From contig NZ_VORX01000007.1 of NCBI RefSeq assembly GCF_007997285.1, forward strand, positions 1-64,000: a DNA stretch of 64,000 bases, written 5' to 3'. This DNA is from Gelidibacter salicanalis. Lineage in GTDB: Bacteria; Bacteroidota; Bacteroidia; Flavobacteriales; Flavobacteriaceae. Below are positions 6,408 through 15,045 of this stretch, piece by piece. A program made the translations under genes and the position numbers. How positions within the stretch are numbered: the stretch's first letter is position 1; each line of letters starts with the position of its first letter. The notes below the pieces were generated by a model, which worked only from the letters and a program-made list of their open reading frames with translations, ran no database searches and had not been told where the DNA came from.

Positions 6408-9400
6408 ATGTTAAACAAAATATTATCAATTTCACTTCAAAATAGATTACTCATTCTTTTGGGAGCGGTTGCGTTGAGCGTGTTGGGTATTTATTATGCC
6501 CGAACAATGAACGTCGATGTGTTCCCAGATCTTACGGCACCAACGGTAACTATTCTTACCGAAGCGCACGGAATGGAATCTGAAGAAGTAGAAAAATTAG
6601 TAACCTATCAACTGGAAACAGCCTTAAACGGTTCGCCCAATGTGAGACGAATCCGTTCGTCATCGGCAGCAGGAGTTTCCATTGTTTGGGTAGAATTTGA
6701 ATGGGGAACCGATATTTATCGGGCACGCCAAATTGTAAGTGAACGCATTCCGATGGTTCGTGAAAACTTACCCGAAGGAATTGGAGCACCAACAATGGCA
6801 CCTATTTCATCCATTATGGGCGAAATTATGCTCTTGGGAGTAACTTCCGATAGTTTATCGCCAATGGAATTGAGAACCTTGTCAGATTGGACCATCAGAC
6901 CACGTATAAAAGCAATTGGCGGCATTGCGAATGTTGTGGTAATTGGTGGCGATTATAAGCAATACCAAGTATTTGCGAATCCTGAAAAGATGAAGCATTA
7001 CGATGTGAGTCTTACCGAATTGGTAGCACAGGTTAAGGAAGCAAACGCAAATGCGCCAGGTGGCATCATCAATCAATATGGTAATCAATATATCATTAAA
7101 GGTAGCGGTAGAGCGTATGCCATCGAAGATTTGCAGGAAGCGGTTTTAAAACAAGTCAATGGTCAAACCATCAAAATTAAGGATGTCGCAACAGTTCAGA
7201 TAGGTGCTGCCGATAAAATTGGCGATGGCTCTTTAAATGCAAAACCAGCGGTTATTCTAACTATTGCGAAACAGCCCGATGTCAATACCTTGGAATTGAC
7301 CGAAAGCTTGGATGAGGCTATTGCCGATTTGGAAAAAACCCTGCCAAAAGGTGTCAACATCAAAAATCACATTTTTAGACAATCCGATTTTATTGATGCG
7401 TCCATCAGTAACTTAAATCAAACTTTATTAGAAGGTGCATTTTTTGTAATGATAATACTTTTTATCTTTTTGATGAATTGGCGTACTACTTTAATATCCT
7501 TACTAGCAATTCCAATTTCATTATTGGTATCCATCATCATTTTAAAATGGTTGGGCTATACGATTAATACAATGAGTTTAGGCGGTATGGCAATTGCGAT
7601 TGGTGCCTTGGTGGATGATGCGATAATCGATGTGGAAAACGTCTATAAACGCTTGCGCGAAAACATAAGAAAACCAATAGCAGAACGACAATCAACCATT
7701 ACAGTTGTTCGTGATGCTTCGGTAGAAATACGAAGTTCAATCATTATTGCAACGCTCATAATTATAGTCTCATTTATTCCGCTATTCTTTTTAAGCGGAA
7801 TGGAAGGACGTTTATTGCAACCGCTGGGAATAGCTTTTGTAACGTCTGTTTTAACATCATTGATTGTTGCGGTAACGGTAACACCAATTTTGTGTTCTTA
7901 TTTATTGGATAACGAAAAACTGCTGAACAAACAGGCAGATGGCACAAAAGTAGAACGTTGGTTACAAAAACACTACGGCAATATATTGGAAAGCGCCACT
8001 AATATTCCGAAAACCATTATCGGCGTAACGGTAATAGCCTTTATTATAAGTCTTTTGGTTTTGACACAATTAGGAAGAAGTTTTCTGCCAGAATTTAATG
8101 AAGGCTCTTTGGTAATTAGCGTTGTTGGCCCACCGTCAATGTCTTTGGAAGAAAGCAACAAAACAGGACAATTAATAGAAACTATATTGTTGGATTTACC
8201 CGAAGTAGAAGTTGTAACAAGAAGACAAGGTCGTGCCGAATTAGATGAACACGCACAAGGCGTAAACGCTTCGGAAATTGATGTACCTTTTGTTCTAAAA
8301 GACAAAACCAAAGAAGAATTTTTCGAGGAAGTGAGAAACAAATTGAGTATTGCACCAGGCGTTAATATTACTTTGGGTCAGCCCATTGCACACCGAATTG
8401 ACCATATGCTTTCGGGTACACGAGCAAATATTGCAATTAAAATATTCGGTTCAGATTTACAAAGTTTATTTGAAGTTGGAAAAAGCGTAGAGCAAAACAT
8501 TAAAGATATTGATGGATTGGCAGATGTTGCGGTTGACCAGCAAATTGAAGTACCACAAATTCGCATCCAACCCAAACGTCAAATTCTATCGGCTTATGGA
8601 ATGACAGTCGGCAATTTTATGGAGCAAGTAGATATTGCCTTTGCAGGCGAAGAAGCAGGCGAGGTATATGAAGGACAGCAGTATTTCGATTTGGTGGTTC
8701 GCTATGAAAAACCATTTCGAGATAATATTGAAAATATTGGAAATACCTTAATCAGTTTACCAAATGGTGGACAAACCACTTTGGGCGAATTGGCAACGGT
8801 AGCTTCGGTAAGTAGTCCAAACACAATTAATCGCGAAGATGTGCAACGTAAAATTGTTGTAGCTGCTAATGTTCAAGGTAGAGATTTACGAGGTGCAGTT
8901 GAAGAAATAAAAGAAGTTGTTGCAAACAACGTAAATATGCCAGAAGGCTATCGCGTGCAATATGGCGGACAATTTGAAAGCGAATCCAAGGCATCACAAT
9001 TACTTTTAGCAACCGCAATCATAGCCATAGCAATCATTTTTCTACTTCTTTATTACGAATTTAAAGATGTAAAATTGGCTTTTGTAGTATTGATTAATTT
9101 ACCATTAGCTTTAATAGGCGGAATCTTAATTGTATACTTTACATCAGGCATTATCAGTATTGCAGCAACAATAGGATTTATTAGTCTATTCGGAATTGCA
9201 ACGCGCAACGGAATCTTATTAGTATCACGTTACGAAGATTTAAGAAAAGAAGGAATGAACGGATTTCAATTAATCAAAACAGGAGCATTAGACAGATTGA
9301 ATCCAATCCTAATGACAGCCTTCACAACAGGATTAGCTTTAATTCCATTAGCCTTAAAAGGCGAAGAACCAGGAAGTGAAATACAAAGTCCTATGGCTGT

Positions 9401-9524
9401 AGTTATTTTAGGAGGTTTGCTTTCTGCTACGATTCTGAATTTGGTAGTTATTCCTTGCGTGTACCAATTGGTGGTTCGCAATAAACGCTATTCAAATGAA
9501 GAAATCCTTATTCCTAAAAAGTAG
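6408..9524 (+). CDS. czcA: Heavy-metal efflux RND pump, CzcA/CusA family
   Basis: A 1038-residue RND transporter of normal HME length, with twelve membrane segments and two large periplasmic loops. The start FPDLTAPTVTILTEAHGM and the TM4 motif GALVDDAIIDVEN (about residues 400-412), with two Asp and one Glu, are those of proton-driven heavy-metal pumps. The Asp/Glu pattern is closer to CzcA (divalent cations) than to the CusA pattern. Zn, Co, Cd or Ni export is therefore more likely than Cu/Ag, but that is inferred. The gene abuts the following MFS gene with no intergenic base. Confidence 0.93.
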   Translation: MLNKILSISLQNRLLILLGAVALSVLGIYYARTMNVDVFPDLTAPTVTILTEAHGMESEEVEKLVTYQLETALNGSPNVRRIRSSSAAGVSIVWVEFEWGTDIYRARQIVSERIPMVRENLPEGIGAPTMAPISSIMGEIMLLGVTSDSLSPMELRTLSDWTIRPRIKAIGGIANVVVIGGDYKQYQVFANPEKMKHYDVSLTELVAQVKEANANAPGGIINQYGNQYIIKGSGRAYAIEDLQEAVLKQVNGQTIKIKDVATVQIGAADKIGDGSLNAKPAVILTIAKQPDVNTLELTESLDEAIADLEKTLPKGVNIKNHIFRQSDFIDASISNLNQTLLEGAFFVMIILFIFLMNWRTTLISLLAIPISLLVSIIILKWLGYTINTMSLGGMAIAIGALVDDAIIDVENVYKRLRENIRKPIAERQSTITVVRDASVEIRSSIIIATLIIIVSFIPLFFLSGMEGRLLQPLGIAFVTSVLTSLIVAVTVTPILCSYLLDNEKLLNKQADGTKVERWLQKHYGNILESATNIPKTIIGVTVIAFIISLLVLTQLGRSFLPEFNEGSLVISVVGPPSMSLEESNKTGQLIETILLDLPEVEVVTRRQGRAELDEHAQGVNASEIDVPFVLKDKTKEEFFEEVRNKLSIAPGVNITLGQPIAHRIDHMLSGTRANIAIKIFGSDLQSLFEVGKSVEQNIKDIDGLADVAVDQQIEVPQIRIQPKRQILSAYGMTVGNFMEQVDIAFAGEEAGEVYEGQQYFDLVVRYEKPFRDNIENIGNTLISLPNGGQTTLGELATVASVSSPNTINREDVQRKIVVAANVQGRDLRGAVEEIKEVVANNVNMPEGYRVQYGGQFESESKASQLLLATAIIAIAIIFLLLYYEFKDVKLAFVVLINLPLALIGGILIVYFTSGIISIAATIGFISLFGIATRNGILLVSRYEDLRKEGMNGFQLIKTGALDRLNPILMTAFTTGLALIPLALKGEEPGSEIQSPMAVVILGGLLSATILNLVVIPCVYQLVVRNKRYSNEEILIPKK

Positions 9525-10769
9525 ATGAAACTGACAAAATTATTAGAACCGTTCCAACCACTTCGGAATAAATTATTTGCAAAGCTCTATTTGGCACAGA
9601 CTATAAGTTTATTGGGCGATGCTTTTACGTGGGTAGGTTTGGCACTTTTGGCATATCAATTTGGAGAAGAAAAAGCTGCCGTCATATTGGCGACAGCTCT
9701 TACTTTAAGGGTTACAGCATTTATTATCTTTTCGCCTTTTGCGGGTGTATTGGCAGATAGAATGTCCCGAAAGAAAATACTGTACATCACACATTTTATC
9801 AGAATGGGTATCGTGGGATGTCTGCCTTTCGTTACCGAAGAATGGCAAATTTATGTGCTTGTATTTCTGATGAATGTTTTCAATGCATTTTTCAGTCCTA
9901 CGTATCGTTCTATAATTCCACAAATTGTTGAGAAATCATTGTACCGACAAGCCATAGGTTTATCCGCAGCTACCTATCAACTATTGGGAGTTTTGGGTCC
10001 AGGATTCGCAGGTATAATGGCAATTTGGTTGGGTGCAAGGGAGATATTTTTTGTTGATGCCGCAACCTTCGTCATCGCAGGAATTTTATTAGTGAGCCTT
10101 CCCAAAAGTGCATTGGATGTAACACAAAAGCAAGAAGACGATACCGTTCCACATTCCACTTGGCAAGATGTTTTAAAAGGCATACGCTTGTTATTTTCAA
10201 ATCAATATGTCCGTTTTGCATTGCTTATAGAATTGGTGTCTGCGGTTGCAGGTGCAATGATTTTGGTAAATACCATAGTTCTCGTTAAAGGTGGTCTTCA
10301 ACTTACCGATAGAGATTATGGAATTATTATGGCAGCTTTTGCAATTGGCGCAACCATTGCTGCATTCGTTTCAGGAGCAGTCGATAAATCCAAATCAAGG
10401 CGTATATCGCTTATTCTGGGAGCGTTAATTTTAGGAATCGCCATCAGTGCTGCTAATTATCTTAATTTTTCAATGCTGTTTTTGGTATGGATAGTTGCAG
10501 GACTTGGACAAAGCCTTGCTGAAATACCTTCTGAAACCTTGATAGGCGAAACAGTTCCAATTGAAGAACAAGGAAAAGTATATGGTTCACATTTTGCGTT
10601 CTCGCATCTTTGGTGGGCATTTGCATATCCACTTGCAGGGTTTTTGGGAACAACATTTCCAAACCAAAGTTTTTTGTATGGAGGTATTATTACAATTATA
10701 GTACTGGTTGTGGTGGTTGTTTTTTTAAGACCTAAAAAAACACAGCAAGTCCAGAATTTGAACAAGTAA
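9525..10769 (+). CDS. MFS exporter (MFS_3/NreB-like) co-transcribed with the RND pump
   Basis: A 414-residue major facilitator protein with about twelve membrane helices. It has the cytoplasmic loop motif GVLADRMSRKKIL (about residues 76-88) and a central loop (about 195-215) rich in charged residues. The fold class is MFS_3, which includes the nickel exporter NreB and the enterobactin exporter EntS. Its position directly after the pump stop codon (TAG then ATG) shows translational coupling and suggests metal export from cytoplasm to periplasm, feeding the tripartite pump. The nickel link is an inference from family and context. Confidence 0.8.
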   Translation: MKLTKLLEPFQPLRNKLFAKLYLAQTISLLGDAFTWVGLALLAYQFGEEKAAVILATALTLRVTAFIIFSPFAGVLADRMSRKKILYITHFIRMGIVGCLPFVTEEWQIYVLVFLMNVFNAFFSPTYRSIIPQIVEKSLYRQAIGLSAATYQLLGVLGPGFAGIMAIWLGAREIFFVDAATFVIAGILLVSLPKSALDVTQKQEDDTVPHSTWQDVLKGIRLLFSNQYVRFALLIELVSAVAGAMILVNTIVLVKGGLQLTDRDYGIIMAAFAIGATIAAFVSGAVDKSKSRRISLILGALILGIAISAANYLNFSMLFLVWIVAGLGQSLAEIPSETLIGETVPIEEQGKVYGSHFAFSHLWWAFAYPLAGFLGTTFPNQSFLYGGIITIIVLVVVVVFLRPKKTQQVQNLNK

Positions 10770-10841
10770 AATGGATAGCTTTTAAGAATATAAAGAGTTA
10801 AACAAACACCGAAAAGAATACCCACTACCCCATTTAAGAAT

Positions 10842-10882
10842 ATTCCGATTGCAAATAGAAATACACTAACTGCAATCGGAAT
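10842..10882 (+). terminator. Perfect hairpin after the efflux operon, possible terminator
   Basis: ATTCCGATTGCA (10842-10853) and TGCAATCGGAAT (10871-10882) are perfect 12-bp reverse complements with a 17-base loop, followed by TATTAAAAC rather than a clean T run. It lies 72 bases after the MFS stop. It could be a weak terminator or a remnant of a repeat. The surrounding 10,800-11,050 is AT-rich non-coding DNA with degenerate AGAATA-type near-repeats. Confidence 0.4.
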
Positions 10883-11052
10883 TATTAAAACTTCAAAATA
10901 GAATATTATAACATAATTTAGGAATATTTAAACTTCCGAATAGAATATCCTTACTGCTATCAACTTCATTTTAGATTATAGCAACTTCAATTAGAATTAG
11001 AGCTACTGCAAGAATAAATAATACTACTGCAGAATAATTCGTCTGCACAACG

Positions 11053-11100
11053 CCAACGCTCAAAGCCATACACATTTGCAATTCGCACCAGCCAACGCTA
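11053..11100. repeat. Two CCAACGCT repeats, right border of the metal-efflux island
   Basis: GCCAACGCT occurs at 11053-11061 and 11092-11100, separated by CAAAGCCATACACATTTGC-type sequence. It matches the four copies upstream of the operon (2742-2830). Spacer copy 4 starts 100 bases downstream. Confidence 0.6.
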
Positions 11101-11199
11101 AAGCCAAAAATTGCAAAAGAGTATGTCTCGCCACCACACAAATCCGAACAAACTTGAAAATAGATAATCTGAAAAACAAACCGTAGATAAAGCCAGTGG

Positions 11200-11330
11200 G
11201 TAACACCATATCTATAAGCTATGGCTTGTTCTGTGCCTATTTGGAAAATCCTGCGGAATTTCCACAGGCTCGGTTTATTTTTATTATTTTAGGTGCTTAA
11301 CCCACGCAACTATTCTTACACCAAACGTTG
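11200..11330. repeat. Palindromic cassette spacer, copy 4 (attC-like)
   Basis: The layout is the same as in copies 2 and 3: GTAACACCATATCTATAAGC at the left, an inner near-palindrome TGGAAAATCC / GGAATTTCCA around 11242-11264, the CCCACGCAAC segment, and the right end ACACCAAACGTTG (11318-11330). The sequence before its left end does not complement the base run after copy 3 (2691-2700). The stretch between copies 3 and 4 is therefore not one simple cassette. Confidence 0.7.
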
Positions 11331-11452
11331 TGGACAAGTCGAAAGAAGCAAAATATTATGGAAATCGACACCTGAAAGAACCGTGAAAAAAGTTTAGGCT
11401 TATCTACAAAATGAAAATACGGTTTTTGGGCTAAGGAATCCCAAAATCCCCA

Positions 11453-11587
11453 CAAAGGCAGTTGCTTATTTACCAAGGATAGTTGGATGATCAGCTGGAT
11501 GAAAATTTTTTGGCAGTTGTATGTTTTTGAAATTAAGGCTGGGATTTTGCGATTCTGACCAAAGCAGTTGCATATTTTCCAACGATA
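11453..11587. repeat. Pair of imperfect direct repeats
   Basis: CAAAGGCAGTTGCTTATTTA (11453 on, continuing CCAAGGATA) is repeated as CAAAGCAGTTGCATATTTTC (11560 on, continuing CAACGATA), about 107 bases apart. There is one deletion and a few substitutions. Both are preceded by a GGAATCCC or GGGATTTT-like element. No coding frame spans both. They are probably a remnant of a duplicated element. Confidence 0.5.
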
Positions 11588-11725
11588 ATAAAATGAGCAA
11601 GTGGAACTACTGCTCAAAATACTATAATGCCGTATCCTAGTAAATCCCTTGGGCAGGATATGCAGGGCAAAGTGCTTGCTTACTCGAGTAAATATGCCTC
11701 TATATACGGTTCCTGCTTGGTTTAT

Positions 11726-11742
11726 CCTGAGCTTGTCGAAGG
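11726..11742. repeat. REP-like motif CCTGAGCTTGTCGAAGG
   Basis: This 17-base motif, or its complement, is a common interspersed sequence in many bacterial genomes and is usually non-coding. Only one copy is seen here, so its repeat status rests on general knowledge and not on this window. Confidence 0.4.
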
Positions 11743-11916
11743 GTCAGTACCGAGTTTTGTAGTTTCGCTTTCTTCAGATGCAACCTCGCGGTTACCACCC
11801 TTGCGACTTACTAATGCTTCCAGACGTTACTCCAGCGCATAAGGGACTTGCACCCTCTAAATTAATAACTTACTTTGCAGTAGGGTAAAGATGCCCATAC
11901 TAGGCACACACAATGC

Positions 11917-12021
11917 ATAACCGCAATTACGGCGGATTCGACTGCGTCCGAATTCACGCGTAATTGCTAAAGTCAGTGCTAAACCGAAAATTACCGCATA
12001 TTTACCCGTAACTGCGGTTAT
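11917..12021. repeat. Palindromic spacer of a second type (copy 5)
   Basis: The arms ATAACCGCAATTACGG (11917-11932) and CCGTAACTGCGGTTAT (12006-12021) are reverse complements at 15 of 16 positions. The inner part has GGATTCG / CGAATTC and a further CGTAATTGC copy, so alternative pairings are possible. It differs in sequence from copies 1-4 but has the same scale, the same place before a + strand small gene, and ends with GAACG before the next module. Confidence 0.65.
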
Positions 12022-12047
12022 ACTGAACGTAGGCAAACATATAAGAA

Positions 12048-12458
12048 ATGACGAAAATCAGATATACAAAAGAGAGATTAAGAAGTAATTCAAGAATGGG
12101 AATATTCTTTGTAGCTATCGGAATTATTCTCGTTTTGCTATCTTTTATTACTTCAGAATGGAAAGAAATCTCACTCTCGTCTATCGGAATTGGACAAATA
12201 GGAACTGGAATTTTTATATTTATAATTTATTACTTTGAAAACAGAAAACAATATCTGACTCTGAAAAACGGAGAATTGATAAAAAATACTCTATTTCCAA
12301 AAAAAATAAAATTAGCCGAAATAAAGTCTATAAGAGAATTTGCTGGAGACCTAAAACTAATTACACAAAAAACTGAATTTACAATTGACACTCAAATTAT
12401 TGAACCGAATTCACTTGTGGAATTAAAAAATGAACTGAAAAATTATAATCTGAAATAA
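12048..12458 (+). CDS. Small two-helix membrane protein with a PH-like cytoplasmic domain, function unknown
   Basis: A 136-residue protein. A basic N terminus is followed by two hydrophobic segments (about residues 17-35 and 44-62) and a C-terminal domain of alternating short beta strands and a final helix (YLTLKNGELIKNTL, LAEIKSIREF, LVELKNELKNY). This resembles the bacterial PH-like (bPH) domain found in small membrane proteins. No catalytic motif is visible. It sits alone between a palindromic spacer (11917-12021) and a stem-loop (12466-12530), like the other cassette-type genes. Confidence 0.6.
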   Translation: MTKIRYTKERLRSNSRMGIFFVAIGIILVLLSFITSEWKEISLSSIGIGQIGTGIFIFIIYYFENRKQYLTLKNGELIKNTLFPKKIKLAEIKSIREFAGDLKLITQKTEFTIDTQIIEPNSLVELKNELKNYNLK

Positions 12459-12465
12459 AAAATAC

Positions 12466-12530
12466 GATTTGCCAATAACTAAGGATTCGGCTCGCCGATA
12501 GGCCAGAGCTGAATCTTGTGTTGACAAATC
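12466..12530. repeat. Long two-part stem-loop after the small membrane protein gene
   Basis: The outer stem pairs GATTTGCCAATAAC (12466-12479) with GTGTTGACAAATC (12518-12530). The inner stem pairs AAGGATTCGGCTC (12481-12493) with GAGCTGAATCTT (12506-12517), leaving a 12-base loop. Together they make one nearly continuous hairpin with a few mismatches and no T run, so it is not a typical terminator. TTTGCC (12468-12473) complements GGCAAA (12032-12037) at the start of the module. Confidence 0.55.
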
Positions 12531-12674
12531 CGGTTGATTTGCCGTCTTAAGGGTAAAACGTTAAGTTGAGTGAAGGATACTAGAAGGTTGCGCTGGTATT
12601 TGTTTCACCAATCAATTCTAGTAGTTCCCTTTCAAATTATATGCCACATCGCTGATAGGGTATGAAAATTTCAG

Positions 12675-13223
12675 TTAAGAATACTCGTAGATTTTGCCTT
12701 TTACACCCTTATAGAAATCTTGCATGAATTTAAAATCTGCTTCCATATCATCTGTTGGATAAAATGGTTCAGAGATTTTATTTTGTTTATGTTCAAAATC
12801 AAAGGTGAACATAATAATAGGTACGTTGGCTTTTTTTGCGATATAATAAAATCCTGTTTTCCACTCCTCTACCCGCTTTCGGGTGCCTTCTGGCGATAAT
12901 GCCAATCTAAATTCATCTCTGTTTTTAAACAATTTTGAAATGGCTTCCACTTTATTTTGACCCGGCCGCCTGTCTAATGGAGCCCCGCCAATAGCTCTGA
13001 AGTAATAGCTGAACGGCCATTTAAAAAGTTCCTTTTTGGCCACAAAGTTAGACTTTACCCCAATAACCTGACGCATTAATAACGCAATATAAAAATCTTC
13101 CCAACTGGTATGCGGCGCACCGATAATGACAGCTTTTTTAATCGTGTCCTTGGACATTGTGACATTTCCCACTACGTTCCATCCTAAAATTTTTTTATAG
13201 ATAAATTTAGACAACCATCTCAT
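12675..13223 (-). CDS. PlsC-like lysophospholipid/glycerol-phosphate acyltransferase domain protein
   Basis: A 182-residue protein with the acyltransferase signature HTSWED (HX4D type, near residues 38-43), PLDRRPGQ, and the SPEGTR box (about residues 110-115) in the correct order. It is short for PlsC and lacks a long N-terminal membrane segment, which fits the small acyltransferase subgroup common in Bacteroidota. It transfers acyl groups to a lipid acceptor; the acceptor is unknown. One base separates it from the upstream kdnB stop. Position in a Kdo-sugar operon makes a role in envelope lipid modification plausible. Confidence 0.75.
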   Translation of the reverse strand: MRWLSKFIYKKILGWNVVGNVTMSKDTIKKAVIIGAPHTSWEDFYIALLMRQVIGVKSNFVAKKELFKWPFSYYFRAIGGAPLDRRPGQNKVEAISKLFKNRDEFRLALSPEGTRKRVEEWKTGFYYIAKKANVPIIMFTFDFEHKQNKISEPFYPTDDMEADFKFMQDFYKGVKGKIYEYS

Positions 13224-13224
13224 A

Positions 13225-14307
13225 TTACATTTTCTCGTATAAGGTTCTCAATTTTTCACGGGTGATGGTTTGTCTCCAATTTTTACCCACAGCATTTTCC
13301 CAAAGTGGTTCCAATCCTAATGCGACATCAATCATTGTATTAAATTCATCATCGGCAAGATGGGCACAGATTCCTTTTGGCAAGGTAATGTTGTGAATTT
13401 TTTTCATTTCCTTAAAAAGTGCTACGCCTTCTGGATAAAATTCTTCCAATTGATCAAACACAATGCAATTGCCAATGCCGTGTTTTGTTCCTAAGAGATA
13501 TCCCAATCCGTAGCTTAACGCATGGGCAACCCCTACTTGTGAGTAGGCAATGCTCATCCCCCCGTGCCATGACGCCATCATCAATTTATCCTGCAATTCT
13601 TCTTTAGTACCCTTGTCTTCAATAAAAATTTCCTTACATAGGTCGAAGGCCTTTTCCCCATAACTTTGGCTAAAAGCATTTAAATAGGTGCCTTTTAAAG
13701 ATTCCACACAATGAATAAAACAATCCATACCGGTGTAAAACCACTGATCTTTAGGCACATCTTTGGTTAATTCAGGATCTAAAATAACTTGATCAAAAGG
13801 GGTGTAATCAGAATTGATCCCCAATTTTCGCTCAGGACCCGTTAGGACTGTGGTGCGTGAAACTTCCGCTCCAGTGCCAGAAATAGTAGGTACCCCCACG
13901 TGATAAATGGCGGGCGATTTGACCAAATCCCAACCTTGATAATCTTTTGATACGCCTTCATTAGTGAGCATAATGGCTACGGCTTTGGCTAAATCTAAAA
14001 GAGTGCCACCGCCAATACCAATAATTCCGGAAGGTCGATCTTTATAATTTAAGATAATCTGTTCTACCAAGTCATCCACCTGCGAGGTCGTAGGTTCTGT
14101 ATCAGCAGAAATAAAAAGTATATGATCTTCATAAGCCAAAGAAATTCGAGATGTTAACTCGGCATTACCTTTAAATACATCATCTACCAAATATATAAAT
14201 GGTGCTTTAACATTCAATCGTTTGGGTTCTATGATATCGCCCAATTGATTAAAACTGCCACGCCCAAAAACTACTCTGGACACCATTGGATAATTTTTAT
14301 AAATCAT
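13225..14307 (-). CDS. kdnB: 3-deoxy-D-manno-octulosonate 8-oxidase KdnB (iron-containing alcohol dehydrogenase family)
   Basis: A 360-residue protein whose sequence runs closely parallel to Shewanella KdnB as I remember it: VFGRGSFNQL near the start, GIGGGTLLDLAKA (nucleotide binding, about residues 95-108), GVPTISGTGAE, the metal-site segment MDCFIHCVES, and GVAHALSYGLGY with HGIGNC. KdnB oxidises Kdo at C8 ahead of amination by KdnA to make 8-amino-Kdo. It lies directly downstream of kdsB and a HAD gene, consistent with Kdo metabolism. The partner aminotransferase kdnA is not in this window. Confidence 0.85.
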   Translation of the reverse strand: MIYKNYPMVSRVVFGRGSFNQLGDIIEPKRLNVKAPFIYLVDDVFKGNAELTSRISLAYEDHILFISADTEPTTSQVDDLVEQIILNYKDRPSGIIGIGGGTLLDLAKAVAIMLTNEGVSKDYQGWDLVKSPAIYHVGVPTISGTGAEVSRTTVLTGPERKLGINSDYTPFDQVILDPELTKDVPKDQWFYTGMDCFIHCVESLKGTYLNAFSQSYGEKAFDLCKEIFIEDKGTKEELQDKLMMASWHGGMSIAYSQVGVAHALSYGLGYLLGTKHGIGNCIVFDQLEEFYPEGVALFKEMKKIHNITLPKGICAHLADDEFNTMIDVALGLEPLWENAVGKNWRQTITREKLRTLYEKM

Positions 14308-14319
14308 TATTTTATCGTC

Positions 14320-15045
14320 TTAAACTTTAGATTTTAGGGGTGTCTTCAACAGTGGAAGCACTTCCAATAAATTTGATAGGGTTCTATATTTCTTGTGGTC
14401 CTGTGCGTTGGTGGCTACCTGTTCATGGATCCATGTGGTATGAAAAGGCACATGGATGGCCTGGGCTTTAATATTGACGAGAGGTAAAATATCCGATTTT
14501 AAGGAATTGCCAATCATTAAAAATTCGGAGGGTTTTACCTCCAAATGGTTTAATAATTTAGAGTAATTGGCCTCTTTTTTGTCGCTTACCACTTCAATAT
14601 GATGGAAATAATCCATCAAACCTGATTTCTCCAATTTCCGTTCCTGATCGAGCAAATCACCTTTAGTGACTACAATCAACTTATAACCTTTAGACAGTTC
14701 ACTTAAGACATCTTTAACGCCTTCTAAAAGTTCAACGGGCTTATTAAGCATGTCTTTGCCGACATTTAAAATAGCTTCAACCGTGGTGTTGCTAAGTGTG
14801 TTATTAGACAATTCTAAAGCAATCTCCACCATAGAAAGGATGAACCCTTTTATGCCATAGCCGTATAATGGCAAGTTTTCGATTTGCCGTTTAAACAGTT
14901 CTTGGTCAATTGTATTGGCGGTTTCATAAGGTGCCAAAAGTTTTGCAAACTCGAGTTCAGCATCCCTAAAATAGGTCTCATTAACCCACAAGGTGTCATC
15001 AGCATCAAAACCAATTACTTTTATGTTGGAATACTCTATTTCCAT
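14320..15045 (-). CDS. HAD-superfamily hydrolase in the Kdo operon
   Basis: A 241-residue HAD phosphatase. Motif I is FDADDTLW (residues 13-20, with the nucleophile and acid/base Asp pair). A helical cap domain follows at about 30-95. Motif II is VVTKGD, motif III is the Lys of SDKKEAN, and motif IV is [12 protein letters not shown]. It is larger than KdsC (about 180 residues) and has a cap, so it is not a standard Kdo-8-phosphate phosphatase. Its start overlaps the end of kdsB by 10 bases, so translation is coupled. The substrate is unknown, with a sugar phosphate plausible. Confidence 0.8.
   Translation of the reverse strand: MEIEYSNIKVIGFDADDTLWVNETYFRDAELEFAKLLAPYETANTIDQELFKRQIENLPLYGYGIKGFILSMVEIALELSNNTLSNTTVEAILNVGKDMLNKPVELLEGVKDVLSELSKGYKLIVVTKGDLLDQERKLEKSGLMDYFHHIEVVSDKKEANYSKLLNHLEVKPSEFLMIGNSLKSDILPLVNIKAQAIHVPFHTTWIHEQVATNAQDHKKYRTLSNLLEVLPLLKTPLKSKV

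Larger units (their letters stand above)
10770..12047. other. Long non-coding repeat-rich stretch between the efflux island and the next small gene
   Basis: No credible gene is seen in these 1.28 kb. It holds, in order: a perfect hairpin (10842-10882); two CCAACGCT repeats (11054-11100); palindromic spacer copy 4 (11200-11330); a pair of imperfect direct repeats (11453-11481 and 11560-11587); a REP-like motif CCTGAGCTTGTCGAAGG (11726-11742); a block ending in AAGGGACTTGCACCCTCT; and a second-type palindromic spacer (11917-12021). An open frame at 11627-11842 has no credible protein features. Confidence 0.6.

Noticed and set aside
11627-11842. Open frame of 71 codons between the efflux island and the small membrane protein gene
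   Set aside because: It crosses a REP-like motif and a repeat block, has no promoter, and its product looks like random Ser/Leu-rich sequence. Treated as non-coding.
13225-14307. Generic Fe-type alcohol dehydrogenase acting on small alcohols
   Set aside because: The close parallel to KdnB and the kdsB neighbourhood make Kdo 8-oxidase the better call.
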